Positions 39,559-48,703 of a stretch of DNA of 54,856 nucleotides are shown here, one piece after another (the stretch's first letter is position 1; every line of letters starts with the position of its first letter). The stretch is taken from contig VGJY01000007.1 of NCBI GenBank assembly GCA_016867235.1, positions 1 through 54,856 on the forward strand. The letters are read 5' to 3'. Position numbers and translations under genes: made by a program. The notes under the pieces were generated by a model that did no database searches, was not told the DNA's origin, and saw only the letters and a list, made by a program, of their open reading frames with translations. Origin of the DNA: Candidatus Tanganyikabacteria bacterium (lineage in GTDB: Bacteria > Cyanobacteriota > Sericytochromatia > S15B-MN24 > VGJW01).

Positions 39559-41172
39559 CTACCCGCCCGCCTCGCGCCGGGCGGAGCGCTCTCCCGCCCG
39601 CGGTACGGTCGCGCTGATTTCCCGGCCGGCAGCGGGTAATGTCGCCGGGCCGTCCCCGACTCGCGAACGGCCGGCCCAGAAGAGGCGGCCCGGCAGCCCG
39701 GGATCGGCGACCCGCACGAGGAGCAACGTCGAGATCAGCCAGACGCCCACCGGAATCAGGAACCAGGGACTGGTGTAGAAGGCTCCCTGGAAGTCGGAGT
39801 ACAGACCCAGGTTGGTGCCGAACAGCGCGAGCAACGCGCCGAAGGGGCCCAGGACCGACAGGAAGACGTTGAGGTTGCGGCTCGCGCGCGCTTGCAGATC
39901 GTCCGCCATTGCCCGCAATTGCTGCTCGACTTCGGTCGCCTCCTCGCGCGTCTCGTTGGCCAGATCGTCGAGGCCGAGGCGCGCCCGCAACAGACCGTAG
40001 AACTGTGCGTAGGGCGTGATGGCGCTGACCGTGTCGAAGCGGTGGTGCAGGTTGAAGTTGATCGTGCGAATGCGCAGCCGATTGACGCCTCGCCGAAACT
40101 CCTCGAAGCGGGCTGCGCCCCGCCTGTCGGCATCCTCGGGGACGAAGGGCAGCCGTCCCGCCTCGGCCGCGAGCATCAACGAGGCCGCTCGCTGGTGCAA
40201 TGCGAGCAGGTAGTGGGCGAAGTAGCTCGTCCGCGCCCGGTCGATGAACTCGTTCGAGAACTCGTGCCTCCACGCCGTCTCCAGGGTCGCGACGCCCTCG
40301 AGGGCGCAGCCATGGACCGAATGGCCGTAGTTCCGGACTATCTCGGGGCCGCGCTCGACGTCCAGGTCGGCCGCCAACGGCATGTAGCCTTCGTTGGCGA
40401 CTCGCCGCAGGAAGTACAGCGCCTCGCCGAAGCGCTCGAGCGGCTCGGGCTCGGCGAGCTGCGCGAAGGTCTGGACCTTGAATGCCCGCTCGTTGAGGAA
40501 CTCGACCCGCACGTCCGACAGGCCGGCCGCCTGCAGCAAGAGTTCGGCCACGTCGTGCAGGAAGAGGCCGGTGGGGTTCATCAGCAGCGCATACTCCGGC
40601 AATTCGGCCGCCTGCGTCAGATTGCGCTCATTTGGCCCTTCGCGCCTGATGAGCAGCTTCTGGGACCGATCGAGCCGCGAAACCGCGAAGTTGAAGCGCA
40701 CCAGGTCGCGAAGCGTGAGATCCTGCGATTCCCCGCCCCCGAGGCGCGCGCGCGGAGGCGGAACTCGAGCGTCAGTGCCGATGCCGGTCCCCTGGAAGAG
40801 ATGCACCAGGCCATTCGCCAGCGTGAAGCGATAGTCCTCCCGCGCCCTGACGTCGGGCTTCTTTACCCCGGCGAACCGCAGGTCGCCGCCGTACCACCGC
40901 GCCACCTCATGGGTCTCGACCAGGCGGTACGAAGGCGCCGCGAGCAGGTAGTTGCGAACCGATGGCAGGAAGAACTTGACCTCGTTCTCGCGGCTTGCAT
41001 CTTCCGGCCCGCGCACCCGCCAGAGGGGCCCGGACCCGAGCAGCCCGAGCGACGGATCGGTCGCGCTTCCCGGATCGAAGTGGAACACGCAGAAGATGCG
41101 CGTGAAATGGCGATCACGGCGAAGCGGCGCGTCCAGGGACGACGCGCCGCCAGCTTCCGGTTGGTCCGGCAA
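39559..41172 (-). CDS. Membrane protein with CorA-like C-terminus
   Basis: The 537-residue protein has a long soluble N-terminal part and long helices (about 330-420). Two closely spaced TM segments lie near the C-terminus (LNVFLSVLGPFGALLALFGTNL and FLIPVGVWLISTLLLVRV). The stalk helix plus TM1-loop-TM2 order and the FGTNL at the end of TM1 resemble CorA, whose signature is G-M-N; here Met is replaced by Thr. The N-terminal domain does not look like CorA. It is last in a four-gene run with the Clp-like ATPase and the YbjN-like pair. An ion-channel role is possible but weakly supported. Confidence 0.55.
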   Translation of the reverse strand: MPDQPEAGGASSLDAPLRRDRHFTRIFCVFHFDPGSATDPSLGLLGSGPLWRVRGPEDASRENEVKFFLPSVRNYLLAAPSYRLVETHEVARWYGGDLRFAGVKKPDVRAREDYRFTLANGLVHLFQGTGIGTDARVPPPRARLGGGESQDLTLRDLVRFNFAVSRLDRSQKLLIRREGPNERNLTQAAELPEYALLMNPTGLFLHDVAELLLQAAGLSDVRVEFLNERAFKVQTFAQLAEPEPLERFGEALYFLRRVANEGYMPLAADLDVERGPEIVRNYGHSVHGCALEGVATLETAWRHEFSNEFIDRARTSYFAHYLLALHQRAASLMLAAEAGRLPFVPEDADRRGAARFEEFRRGVNRLRIRTINFNLHHRFDTVSAITPYAQFYGLLRARLGLDDLANETREEATEVEQQLRAMADDLQARASRNLNVFLSVLGPFGALLALFGTNLGLYSDFQGAFYTSPWFLIPVGVWLISTLLLVRVADPGLPGRLFWAGRSRVGDGPATLPAAGREISATVPRAGERSARREAGG

Positions 41173-41177
41173 CCGAT

Positions 41178-41615
41178 CTACCGTTCCAGCGCTCGTTTCC
41201 CGCCCCAGCGGCTAACGATTTCGTCGTCGAAGTCGTCCGCCACCGCGGCCACGGCCTTGACCGCCGCGCGGAACTCCTCCTTGTCCATGCCGGTCGCCAG
41301 GATGGAGTGCTGGTACACGACGTCGCCGTCGGAATCGATGCCGAATCCGCCGAACACGACGTCGTCGTTCTTCTCGAGCAGGAAGCGCATCAGCGCCTCG
41401 TCGATCTCGGCCCCCTCGACCATGTACGACAGGGCGCGGATGCCAACCTTCCCCTCGCCCCAGTCGTGAACCTGGATGCGGAGCATCGTGCTGCCGCGTG
41501 GAATGGACACTTCGGGTGCGTCTTTTCGCAAGTAGACGTCCTCGCCGAAGATCTCCGTCGCCCACTGCTTGACTTGCTGATAGGTCTTCTCCTGGTTCTG
41601 GCTGTCGAACTGCAC
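41178..41615 (-). CDS. YbjN-like protein (type III chaperone-like fold)
   Basis: The 145-residue protein matches the YbjN family pattern: an N-terminal helix, an acidic strand pair (GFGIDSDGDVVYQHSILATGMDKEEF) and a final helix (VKAVAAVADDFDDEIVSRWGG). YbjN-like proteins share the type III secretion chaperone fold and act as small protein-binding factors. It is a diverged paralogue of the next gene, 12 nt upstream, and both follow the Clp-like ATPase gene. Confidence 0.72.
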   Translation of the reverse strand: MQFDSQNQEKTYQQVKQWATEIFGEDVYLRKDAPEVSIPRGSTMLRIQVHDWGEGKVGIRALSYMVEGAEIDEALMRFLLEKNDDVVFGGFGIDSDGDVVYQHSILATGMDKEEFRAAVKAVAAVADDFDDEIVSRWGGKRALER

Positions 41616-41627
41616 TGTGCGACCCTC

Positions 41628-42104
41628 CTACTTCGCGCCGCTCATGTATGCGGAAGCGCGGATGCTGTCGAGCGCGCGCATCCCTCCCCACTTCGCCGTG
41701 ATGATGTCGTCGTACTCGTCGGCCGTGGTGATGACCCCGGTGATCGAGCTCATGAGCTCGTCGAGGTTCACGGAGTTGCCCAGGATGGTGTGGCAGAAGA
41801 CGATGTCGCCCTCGTCGTCGATCGCGAACGCGCCGTTGGGAGAGTTCGCGTTGACGCCCAGGAGCAGGCGCATCAGGTCGGCGTCGATGGTGGCGCCGGT
41901 GACCACGTACGACCGGGTGGCGACGACCGCGTCGTCGGATCGCCACGGCAGCACGCTGGTCATGGACGCCGCCGACTTGTACAGCATGCCGAACGAGAGG
42001 CCCTCGGGGTGCTTGATGAGCTTCGCGTCGGAGCCGAACTTCTTCTCTATCAGGTCGATCAGGTGGTCGTAAACGGCCCGCAGGCGTTGCGCTTTGTCTG
42101 GCAT
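41628..42104 (-). CDS. YbjN-like protein (type III chaperone-like fold), second copy
   Basis: The 158-residue paralogue of the adjacent gene has the matching core GAFAIDDEGDIVFCHTILGNSVNLDEL and C-terminal helix VITTADEYDDIITAKWGG. The pair differs enough to suggest specialised partners or a heterodimer. It starts 15 nt after the Clp-like gene ends. Confidence 0.72.
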   Translation of the reverse strand: MPDKAQRLRAVYDHLIDLIEKKFGSDAKLIKHPEGLSFGMLYKSAASMTSVLPWRSDDAVVATRSYVVTGATIDADLMRLLLGVNANSPNGAFAIDDEGDIVFCHTILGNSVNLDELMSSITGVITTADEYDDIITAKWGGMRALDSIRASAYMSGAK

Positions 42105-42119
42105 CGTTTTCCCGCCTTT

Positions 42120-44282
42120 CTACTGGTCGCGCATCTGCACGACGACGACCTGATCCTGCACGGTGACCAGCAGTGCCCGGAGGTCACCGCCGGGCTCCGC
42201 CCAGAACCCCGCGATCTTCGGGCCCAGGCGATCCTCGACCAGGCGCTCCCACGCCCGCAAATTGGGGGCGTGCTCGCGCTGGGCCACGAGCCACCCGACC
42301 AGCTCCGCGTCCCAGAGGACCTCGACCCCCACCTTGCGGTAGCGCGCCGCGAAAGCCGGCAGGAGAGCGGTCTCCAGCCAGCGCTGCGTCGAGTCCTCGG
42401 ACGAGGCCAGATCGGTGATGATGACGTCGATCGCCTCGGCAAAATTCTCCCCCAGCTCGGCCGCCACGGCCTTGCGAGCGTCCGCCGGCGCGCCGGATTG
42501 CCGCTGGTCGGCCCCGAAGCCGAAGGCGGCCTTGGGCGCCGCGCCCGGATCGAGGCTCGCCGTCAACACCACCATGGCCTCGCTGAGGAAGATCCGCTTG
42601 CCCGCCGCGTCCGTCAGGAACCCGTCATGCAGCGCCTTCGACAGCGCCGTGAGGACGGACTGGTCGCAGGCATCGACGTTGTGGGCCAGCAAGACTCCCA
42701 TCGGCATCTGGATGAGCCGGTGTATGGGCAACTCGGCGTTGTAGCCGACGTAGCTCGGCCCGGCGCCCAGGAAGCTGGTGATGGCCCCGGGATGGTTGAA
42801 CTGCGCGAAGTCGATGCTCACCACGCGCTCGGCGGCTCCGGCGAGCGCTTCGGCGAGGATCCGGCTCATGCCGTCGGCCTGCTTCGCCGCGGAGCCGGTC
42901 AGGAGGATCACGCCGTTGGGCCTGCCGGGTTTGATGTCGAGCCCGCGAAGCGTGACCTCGAGGCGATTGAACAGGGCCGCTTCATCCTCGGGTCTCAAGG
43001 GCACGCGCTCGCCCAGGAGCGACCTGAGCGTCTCGAGCCGCTCTCGCACCGCCACGGCCATGCCGACCATGCGGCGTGCGACCCCTTCCGCCGTTGCCAG
43101 CGTGACGGCGTCCTTGCCCTGAGCGAGGGCGTTGGCCACGCACTGGTCGAGCAGATCGACGGCCTTGTCGGGGAAGAACCGGTTGTGCAGCGCCTCGCGG
43201 GCAAACTCGACCAGCCACGCCAGGACTTCGTCGCCGACCGCCACGTTGCGCTTCGCCCTGAACTGGTCGCGCAGCGTCCGCAGCACGCCAAGCGTCTGCG
43301 ACGGCGTCATCTCCTGCACGCGAATCGGCTGGAAGCGCCGCTCGAGCGCTCCGTCCTGCTCGATGTACCTGCGGTACTCTGCGTCGGTCGTCGCCGCGAC
43401 GCACGCGAGCTCGCCCCGCGAGAGCGCGGGCTTGAGCATGTTTGCCGCGTCCCCGGTGCCCGCCGCGCCGCCGGTGCCGATCAAGGAGTGGACCTCGTCG
43501 AAGAACAAGATCGTTCCGGTAGCTGCCGCCTCTTCGAGGATGGCTTGCAGCCGCTCTTCGAACTGGCCCCTGACGCCGGCGCCGGCCTCGAGGAGCGAGG
43601 GTTGGAGCGCCACGATTCTCGCCCCCTTGAGAAGATCGGGGACCAGGTCGCCGGCGACGCGCTGCGCCAGACCCTCGGCGATGGCAGTCTTTCCGACACC
43701 CGGCGGCCCCACCAGGACCGGATTGCGCTTTGTGTGGCGACAGAGCGTCTCGATGACCAGGTCGAGCTCCAGATCGCGGCCGACCACGGGCGAGAGCTTG
43801 CCCGCCGCGGCCTCGGCCGTGAGGTCGCGACCGAAATGGTCGAGTGCGGGAGTCTTGCGCTTCCGGCCGCCCACGACTTTCGCGGCCTTCTCCCCGGCGG
43901 TCGTCGCGCCGCCGGGCGCCGCGTCCCCTACCGGCAAGCCCGCCAACCGCAGGATGACGAACGCCAGATCCCGCTCGCCGACCGCGGGCCGCTCGCGCTT
44001 GGCCGCCCGGTCGGCCGCCTCGCCGACGACGTCGCCGATGGGGGCGGGCGCCCCTGCGTCCCCCCGCTCCAGCGCATCGAGCGTGTCGCGCCGCACCGAA
44101 TCGGCGTCCAGGCCGGGAGACACGTCGGCCGCCATGGGTCCGTGCCGGTCGAGCAAGGCGGCGAGCCAGTGGCGGCAGGCGAGATCGTCATGCCGGAACT
44201 GCTCCCTCAGCCTCTCCGCCCTGGCGACCAGCGCTTCCGCGCCCGGCATCAGTTTCGCGACTGCTTCATCGACTTCTGGCAC
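42120..44282 (-). CDS. Clp-like AAA+ ATPase with degenerate second ATPase domain
   Basis: A GTG start (AAGGGG 9 nt upstream) opens 720 aa. A Clp_N-like helical domain (about 1-115) precedes D1, with Walker A GPPGVGKT (192-199), Walker B TILFFDEVHSLIG and the arginine finger region GALERRFQPI, as in ClpA/B/C. D2 keeps the overall order, but its Walker A reads TGSAAKQADG and its Walker B LLAHNVDAC, so it should not bind or hydrolyse ATP. The coiled-coil M domain of ClpB is absent. Its operon partners are two YbjN-like proteins and a CorA-like membrane protein, so a dedicated unfoldase or remodeller is plausible. Confidence 0.8.
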   Translation of the reverse strand: MPEVDEAVAKLMPGAEALVARAERLREQFRHDDLACRHWLAALLDRHGPMAADVSPGLDADSVRRDTLDALERGDAGAPAPIGDVVGEAADRAAKRERPAVGERDLAFVILRLAGLPVGDAAPGGATTAGEKAAKVVGGRKRKTPALDHFGRDLTAEAAAGKLSPVVGRDLELDLVIETLCRHTKRNPVLVGPPGVGKTAIAEGLAQRVAGDLVPDLLKGARIVALQPSLLEAGAGVRGQFEERLQAILEEAAATGTILFFDEVHSLIGTGGAAGTGDAANMLKPALSRGELACVAATTDAEYRRYIEQDGALERRFQPIRVQEMTPSQTLGVLRTLRDQFRAKRNVAVGDEVLAWLVEFAREALHNRFFPDKAVDLLDQCVANALAQGKDAVTLATAEGVARRMVGMAVAVRERLETLRSLLGERVPLRPEDEAALFNRLEVTLRGLDIKPGRPNGVILLTGSAAKQADGMSRILAEALAGAAERVVSIDFAQFNHPGAITSFLGAGPSYVGYNAELPIHRLIQMPMGVLLAHNVDACDQSVLTALSKALHDGFLTDAAGKRIFLSEAMVVLTASLDPGAAPKAAFGFGADQRQSGAPADARKAVAAELGENFAEAIDVIITDLASSEDSTQRWLETALLPAFAARYRKVGVEVLWDAELVGWLVAQREHAPNLRAWERLVEDRLGPKIAGFWAEPGGDLRALLVTVQDQVVVVQMRDQ

Positions 44283-44404
44283 GACCTGCCCCCCTTGCTG
44301 GCGATGCGATCGGTTTCGTTCCCTTGCTGCAGGATTTGAACCGGAGAAGTTTTCGAGTGGTCCGCAATGGAATACGGACGCCGCCTAAGAAGTATTACCG
44401 GTAG

Positions 44405-44926
44405 ATGGGGATCAGCTTCGACCAGCTTACGACTCGACTCTACCTCGGGTCATTGCCGTGCGAGCCAATCGACGTGTCGATCTTGCGGGAGCACTTGATG
44501 GTCACGCATGTCGTGGCGGTTTGCGCCGAGCGCCCGCGGGAAGTGCTCGCCGCGTTGTTGGGCGATTCGGGACGTTTCTTCAGCTACGTGCCGATCATCG
44601 AAGCTTCCCCGGACCCCGCCCTGCTGCGGCGCGCGGTCCTGGCGGTCGAGGCGGCGCTAGGGGCGGGACCCGCCCAGACCGTTTACCTCCACTGCTGGCT
44701 CGGGCGCCACCGCTCGGCGGCCGTGGCCGCGGGCTTGCTCGTGCGGCAAGGCCTGTTCAAGACGTTCTCGCAGGCCCACGGGTTCCTGCGGGAGCGCCGG
44801 CCGGAGGTCCAGCCGATCGAGCTGGGAGAGGCGTTCGCGGTCATGATCCAGGTACTGGCGAACGACATGGACTTCAGGTTCCCCGCCCGCGGCGGGGCGA
44901 CCCTCGTCGGGGATCTGCTGAAATAG
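44405..44926 (+). CDS. Dual-specificity / tyrosine phosphatase-like protein
   Basis: The 173-residue protein has the C-x5-R signature HCWLGRHRS (96-104) with Cys97 and Arg103, and a plausible general acid Asp70 in IEASPD. The N-terminal part (TRLYLGSLP) is typical of small dual-specificity phosphatases. It would act by Cys-phosphate catalysis on phosphoproteins or other phosphoesters. It diverges from the Clp-like operon across 122 nt and is followed at 27 nt by a helical-repeat gene. Start codon context is weak. Confidence 0.8.
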   Translation: MGISFDQLTTRLYLGSLPCEPIDVSILREHLMVTHVVAVCAERPREVLAALLGDSGRFFSYVPIIEASPDPALLRRAVLAVEAALGAGPAQTVYLHCWLGRHRSAAVAAGLLVRQGLFKTFSQAHGFLRERRPEVQPIELGEAFAVMIQVLANDMDFRFPARGGATLVGDLLK

Positions 44927-44953
44927 CATCGATCCGCCGGCCGTCTCTTCCGT

Positions 44954-46159
44954 GTGAAGGGCAAGGTGCGGCGCCGTCTGCTCGAGGGGCTCGTCGGGCG
45001 GGACTCGCAACTGGGCGCGCAGGCCAGGGAGGCCGCAATCCGCGAGTTGCTGGCCGACGGCTCCGCGGCGGCGGCCGGCCTCCTGGCCGGCGCGGCCATC
45101 GCGATTCCCGATCGGGCCATCGCCGCGCGACTGCTCGCCGCCGCCGGCCTGCTGCAGCGACAGGAGGCCGTCGACGAGGTCTGCCGCCTCTGGTACCGAA
45201 CGGGCGATCCGCGCCTGCGCCGGTTGATCTTCGAGAGGGGCTGGATCGCGTCCCCACGGGTCGAAGGTACGCTCGAGACCGCTCTGGTCGTGGCGGAATC
45301 CCCGGCGCAGCGCATCTCGAACCGCCGCCTGGCCACCGCGCTGCTGCGCCTTGCCAGGTCCCCGGACGACGCGGATCGGGAGGCCGCCCTTTCTCACCTC
45401 CGGGCGCTCCCGCCGGGGTCGGCGCAGGACGAGGTGAGCATCCATGCCCTGGAAGGCGACGCTTTCGCCATGTCAATCGCGCGGGCCGCCGGCTATCAGC
45501 CTCTCGCGCAAGATGCCCGCGTCGCGTTCTTCCTTCTGGCGGGCCGCGCGGGCGAGTGCGCCGCGCTCGACCCGCGCGGGGACGCCTTGGCCAGTTACCT
45601 CGGCTGGGCGGGCCCCGCCGCCATCGACGCGGTGCTGGATGCGGCCTGGGCCGCCGACCCGTCGCTGCTGTTCCGCGCGGTCGGAGCCGGTGCCGGCCCG
45701 GATCGATCCACTCTCGTCCCGGTCCCGAGGGCGCGCGGCTGCGATCACCTCTGGTCCGCCCTGTTCAAGATCCCGCTCGGGCCGGCCGCGCGCGTCGTCG
45801 TCCTGGCTTCCCGCGCCGGCCATCCCCCGGCGGATCCGGAGGCGGGCCCGGCGTTGGCACGGCTTTCGCCGCTCGCCTGCCAGGCGCTCGACCTCCAGCC
45901 CTACCCCTCGGCGTCCATTGCGCCCGAAAGTCCCGAGTGGCCGGCGACTCGCCTGGCCACCGAGCCGCTCGAACGCATCGGGCCCCGCGACCTGCGCCAG
46001 CTCAGGGCACATTTCGAGAAGTTCCCCGCCGGCAGGGCGCACGGGGCGTGGCTGCGCCTGCTCGTAGCCCTGGCAGCCTGGGGCAATCGGCACGAAGTGG
46101 CTATCGCCTCAGCGGGCGAGGCGCCGCGCGGGCCGCACGATTGCGGCCTGGAGCCCTGA
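44954..46159 (+). CDS. Helical-repeat (HEAT-like) protein
   Basis: GTG start; 401 aa. Ala/Leu/Arg-rich helical pairs recur (AREAAIRELLADGSAAAAGLLA, RLLAAAGLLQRQEAVDEVCRLW in outline), as in HEAT or Armadillo repeats, over about the first 250 residues. The remainder is less regular. No catalytic motif is visible. It sits behind the phosphatase gene and meets the DUF1822-like gene stop-to-stop (TGA immediately followed by TCA). A scaffold role is the most that can be said. Confidence 0.55.
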   Translation: MKGKVRRRLLEGLVGRDSQLGAQAREAAIRELLADGSAAAAGLLAGAAIAIPDRAIAARLLAAAGLLQRQEAVDEVCRLWYRTGDPRLRRLIFERGWIASPRVEGTLETALVVAESPAQRISNRRLATALLRLARSPDDADREAALSHLRALPPGSAQDEVSIHALEGDAFAMSIARAAGYQPLAQDARVAFFLLAGRAGECAALDPRGDALASYLGWAGPAAIDAVLDAAWAADPSLLFRAVGAGAGPDRSTLVPVPRARGCDHLWSALFKIPLGPAARVVVLASRAGHPPADPEAGPALARLSPLACQALDLQPYPSASIAPESPEWPATRLATEPLERIGPRDLRQLRAHFEKFPAGRAHGAWLRLLVALAAWGNRHEVAIASAGEAPRGPHDCGLEP

Positions 46160-47398
46160 TCAGGTCGACGCTTCGAAGCGCAACTCGCCGGGTCCGACGG
46201 CCAGCCGGCCGACCGCGGCCAGGTCCTCGGCCAGGGCCTGGGTCAGCGCTCCGTCCGCCAGGTCGTGGTCGAGTTCGACGACGGCTCCGGAGACCGTCGC
46301 GGGGAATCGCTCGACGACCTGGCCGCCCAGCACCAGTTCGGCCGTCAGCTGCCGCAGTGCCGCCACCTCGCTCGCGGCGCCCTCGAGGAACAGCCGGCCC
46401 TCGACCCGCCCCTCGGCGGTCAGACATGGGCCTCGCGCCGCGTCGGCCGGGGCGCGTATCGTCAGGCCGGTGGCGCCGGCTACGGGGTAGGTGCCGTGCT
46501 CGGCCGAACTGGCCGAAGCCCTTCCCGCCAGGCCGCGCACGGCCAGCGCGGCGGCCAGGTCTATCACCGCCCGCTCGTCCTGCGCCCGGAACTCGGCCTC
46601 TTGCAGATCGAGCGAGCCGGCTCGCTCAGCCTTCCGCAGCGCGATGAAGCGTCGCCTGCAGGTTGCGCATGCCAGCAAGTGAGCTTCGAAGAGGTCATGC
46701 GCCTCGATCGGGACGCGCCACGCCTCCGGGGGCAAGCTCTCCCAGGCATCGGAGGCCGCATGCCGCCCGGCGCCCGGCACGCCCGTCGGCAATCGCAGCG
46801 CGTCGCGCAGGTAATCCCCGAGCTTCGGAAACACCTCCTCGTGGGCGAGCGCTCCCGGCGGCGGATCGACGCCGGCCGGCGGTTCGGCCAGCAGGGCCGC
46901 GAAGGCGGTGGGCGGCAGGACGGCCGCCGCCGGCAGGTCGAAGTACAGGCCCGTCGCCACGCGATGGCGCCCTTCTTTCACGAACTCCCGGTTTCTCGCC
47001 AGCCCGACGAGCGTGCCCCCGTCGAGGGCGTCGGTCAGCTCCACGAATGCATAGAGATCGGCGTGATACCCGTAATTCAGGGCTCGCCAGTCCACGCGCG
47101 GCCGGCGGCCCTCGCCGGGCATGAGCGCGGAGACGCCCACGCGCCGGCCGGCGATCCAGACGTCGCAGACATCGAGCACCTCGACGACATCCGGCGCATC
47201 AGCGTAGGCGGCCTCTTCCACTACCTCGAACCCGCTATCGGCGGCCCAGTCGAGGAATACCTGGCGTGCCAGGCGATTGGCGAGGACGCGCTTGCGGACC
47301 TCCGGGATGCTGAAAGTCGCGGCCACGGCGCGCGCCGCGTCCCGGGCCCCCTGGCCGATGGGCAGAAAGGGCGACTGCGAAGCGTCTGCGATGGTCAT
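46160..47398 (-). CDS. DUF1822-like protein with anti-sigma zinc motif (module B)
   Basis: The 412-residue paralogue of the 30476-31594 protein has DUF1822-like N-terminal sequence (RKRVLANRLARQVFLDWAAD, then VVEVLDVCDVWIAGRRVGV) and the zinc signature H240-x3-C244-x2-C247 in FEAHLLACATCRRR. The shared C-terminal beta domain begins near LTAEGRVEGRLFL. The family usually lacks this zinc finger as far as I know. It lies 9 nt after the sigma-like gene, in the order sigma then anti-sigma, opposite to module A. Soluble. Confidence 0.7.
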   Translation of the reverse strand: MTIADASQSPFLPIGQGARDAARAVAATFSIPEVRKRVLANRLARQVFLDWAADSGFEVVEEAAYADAPDVVEVLDVCDVWIAGRRVGVSALMPGEGRRPRVDWRALNYGYHADLYAFVELTDALDGGTLVGLARNREFVKEGRHRVATGLYFDLPAAAVLPPTAFAALLAEPPAGVDPPPGALAHEEVFPKLGDYLRDALRLPTGVPGAGRHAASDAWESLPPEAWRVPIEAHDLFEAHLLACATCRRRFIALRKAERAGSLDLQEAEFRAQDERAVIDLAAALAVRGLAGRASASSAEHGTYPVAGATGLTIRAPADAARGPCLTAEGRVEGRLFLEGAASEVAALRQLTAELVLGGQVVERFPATVSGAVVELDHDLADGALTQALAEDLAAVGRLAVGPGELRFEAST

Positions 47399-47407
47399 GG
47401 CCGAATC

Positions 47408-48550
47408 CTAATCGTACTTCCATTCACCGTATCGATGGCTGGCGATCCAGGCCTGCCGGACCCGCTCGCGAATGCGCTCCAGGCGGTGCCTCACTTCGGT
47501 CTCGGGCAGATTCAGATCGTCCGCGACAGCTGCGATCGAGAATCCGGCACGGAACTGCCACGCCCATAGCCAGATGTCGCGATGATCGATTCCCCGCGCC
47601 GCAATCTGGCGACCCTCGTGAAGCAGAAAGCGCAGGAACTCGATCACGCGCAAGCGGCGATGGTTGACGAATGTCTGGCTGAAGGGCTGGATCTTGCCGT
47701 CCGGGCCTGCCCGCCCCACGCCAGCCGCAAGCGCCGCTCCGATCGCGGCGTCCGTCACCTTCTCCTGGCCGGCGAGCCCGTCCAGGTAGAGCTCCCAGAT
47801 CCGCGGGTAGTAGGTCTGCGGCCTGGCGTCCCACGCCTCCAGCAGCCAGACCAGCTCCCGGGACTGGAGCCACAGCAACTCCTGGCGCGCCTTTTCGTCC
47901 TCCGCCTCCTCCCCCGCGTCGGGTAGCGACCCGAACTCGCTGCGGTAGCCGGACGCGTGGTCGCCGGCCAGGTCCCCCGGCACGGTCGAGTGCGGCTCGA
48001 CGCGCGCCTGCCGGGTCTCCACCACCGCGCCGGCCGCGTTCGTGTGAGTCTTGGCCGTCGCCCCGCACTTCGTCAGGTAGGACTGGAAGACCTGCACCGC
48101 ATGCGGACGCCGCAACCAGTTGGCCAGGGCGTCGCCACTCGAGCGACTGAAGCTGGGAAGGTAGCGGATCAGGCGGGCGAACACCTCCGAGGCGAGCTGG
48201 GCGGCGCCTTCGTCGTCGAGGGGAGCGTCCCAGACCCAGCAACCCCGGAGGAAATCCTCGGCAGCACCGCTGTAGCGCAGCCAGAGGTCCCAGATGCAAG
48301 GGCAGTCCCGGAGAGCTTCCCAGCGCTCGGCCCCCTCCCCGTCCATCCGTCCCCGGTGGAGGGCGGCCCAATCGACGTCGCCGCCGAACGCCGCGATCAG
48401 CCTGTCTCGCTCGGACAGGGCACCTGCGAGCAGATCCTGGAAGGAGGGCGTGGCGGGGGCGGGCATGGTGTGCTGGAACGAGCTCCGGCGACCGGTTGCG
48501 TGGCTGCCGGAAATGGTACGGAGAGATCTCCCGTTCTTCAATCCCGTCAT
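47408..48550 (-). CDS. Sigma-70-like regulatory protein (module B)
   Basis: The 380-residue protein starts at ATG 48550, preceded by AGGAGG with a short 4-nt spacer; an ATG at 48466 is an alternative without a ribosome site. The middle region has LASEVFARLIRYLPSF and a segment like sigma region 2. The C-terminus carries a region-4-like HTH (FSIAAVADDLNLPETEVRHRLERIRERVRQAW), clearer than in module A. Overall similarity between the two sigma-like proteins is low; position and HTH link them. It precedes the DUF1822/zinc protein by 9 nt. Confidence 0.65.
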   Translation of the reverse strand: MTGLKNGRSLRTISGSHATGRRSSFQHTMPAPATPSFQDLLAGALSERDRLIAAFGGDVDWAALHRGRMDGEGAERWEALRDCPCIWDLWLRYSGAAEDFLRGCWVWDAPLDDEGAAQLASEVFARLIRYLPSFSRSSGDALANWLRRPHAVQVFQSYLTKCGATAKTHTNAAGAVVETRQARVEPHSTVPGDLAGDHASGYRSEFGSLPDAGEEAEDEKARQELLWLQSRELVWLLEAWDARPQTYYPRIWELYLDGLAGQEKVTDAAIGAALAAGVGRAGPDGKIQPFSQTFVNHRRLRVIEFLRFLLHEGRQIAARGIDHRDIWLWAWQFRAGFSIAAVADDLNLPETEVRHRLERIRERVRQAWIASHRYGEWKYD

Positions 48551-48650
48551 CGGCCCTCCTGATTCCGCCTGTTTCGGCGGTCTCCTTCAAGACCTCAACG
48601 ACCGACCGCTCCTCGTTATTCCGGGAATGGACAGGTGGGGTCGGACGTTA

Positions 48651-48679
48651 TTGCCTCGAGCCGCCGGGCGGTGGATAAT
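48651..48679 (+). promoter_or_regulatory. Sigma-70-type promoter for the 48704 gene
   Basis: TTGCCT (48651-48656), a 17-nt spacer and GATAAT (48674-48679) make a good housekeeping-type promoter in otherwise GC-rich DNA. Transcription would start near 48686, followed by AAGGAGG and the ATG at 48704. Confidence 0.65.
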
Positions 48680-48703
48680 CGCTTGCAGACAAGGAGGACG
48701 GCA

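Noticed and set aside
39559-41172. Firm assignment of the CorA-like protein as a magnesium transporter
   Set aside because: The G-M-N signature is altered to G-T-N and the soluble domain is unlike CorA, so only topology supports the link.
44310-44345. tRNA T-arm-like sequence (GGTTCAAATCC on the minus strand)
   Set aside because: The flanking T-stem does not pair well, no acceptor or anticodon arms are found and no CCA follows. At most it is a tRNA remnant.
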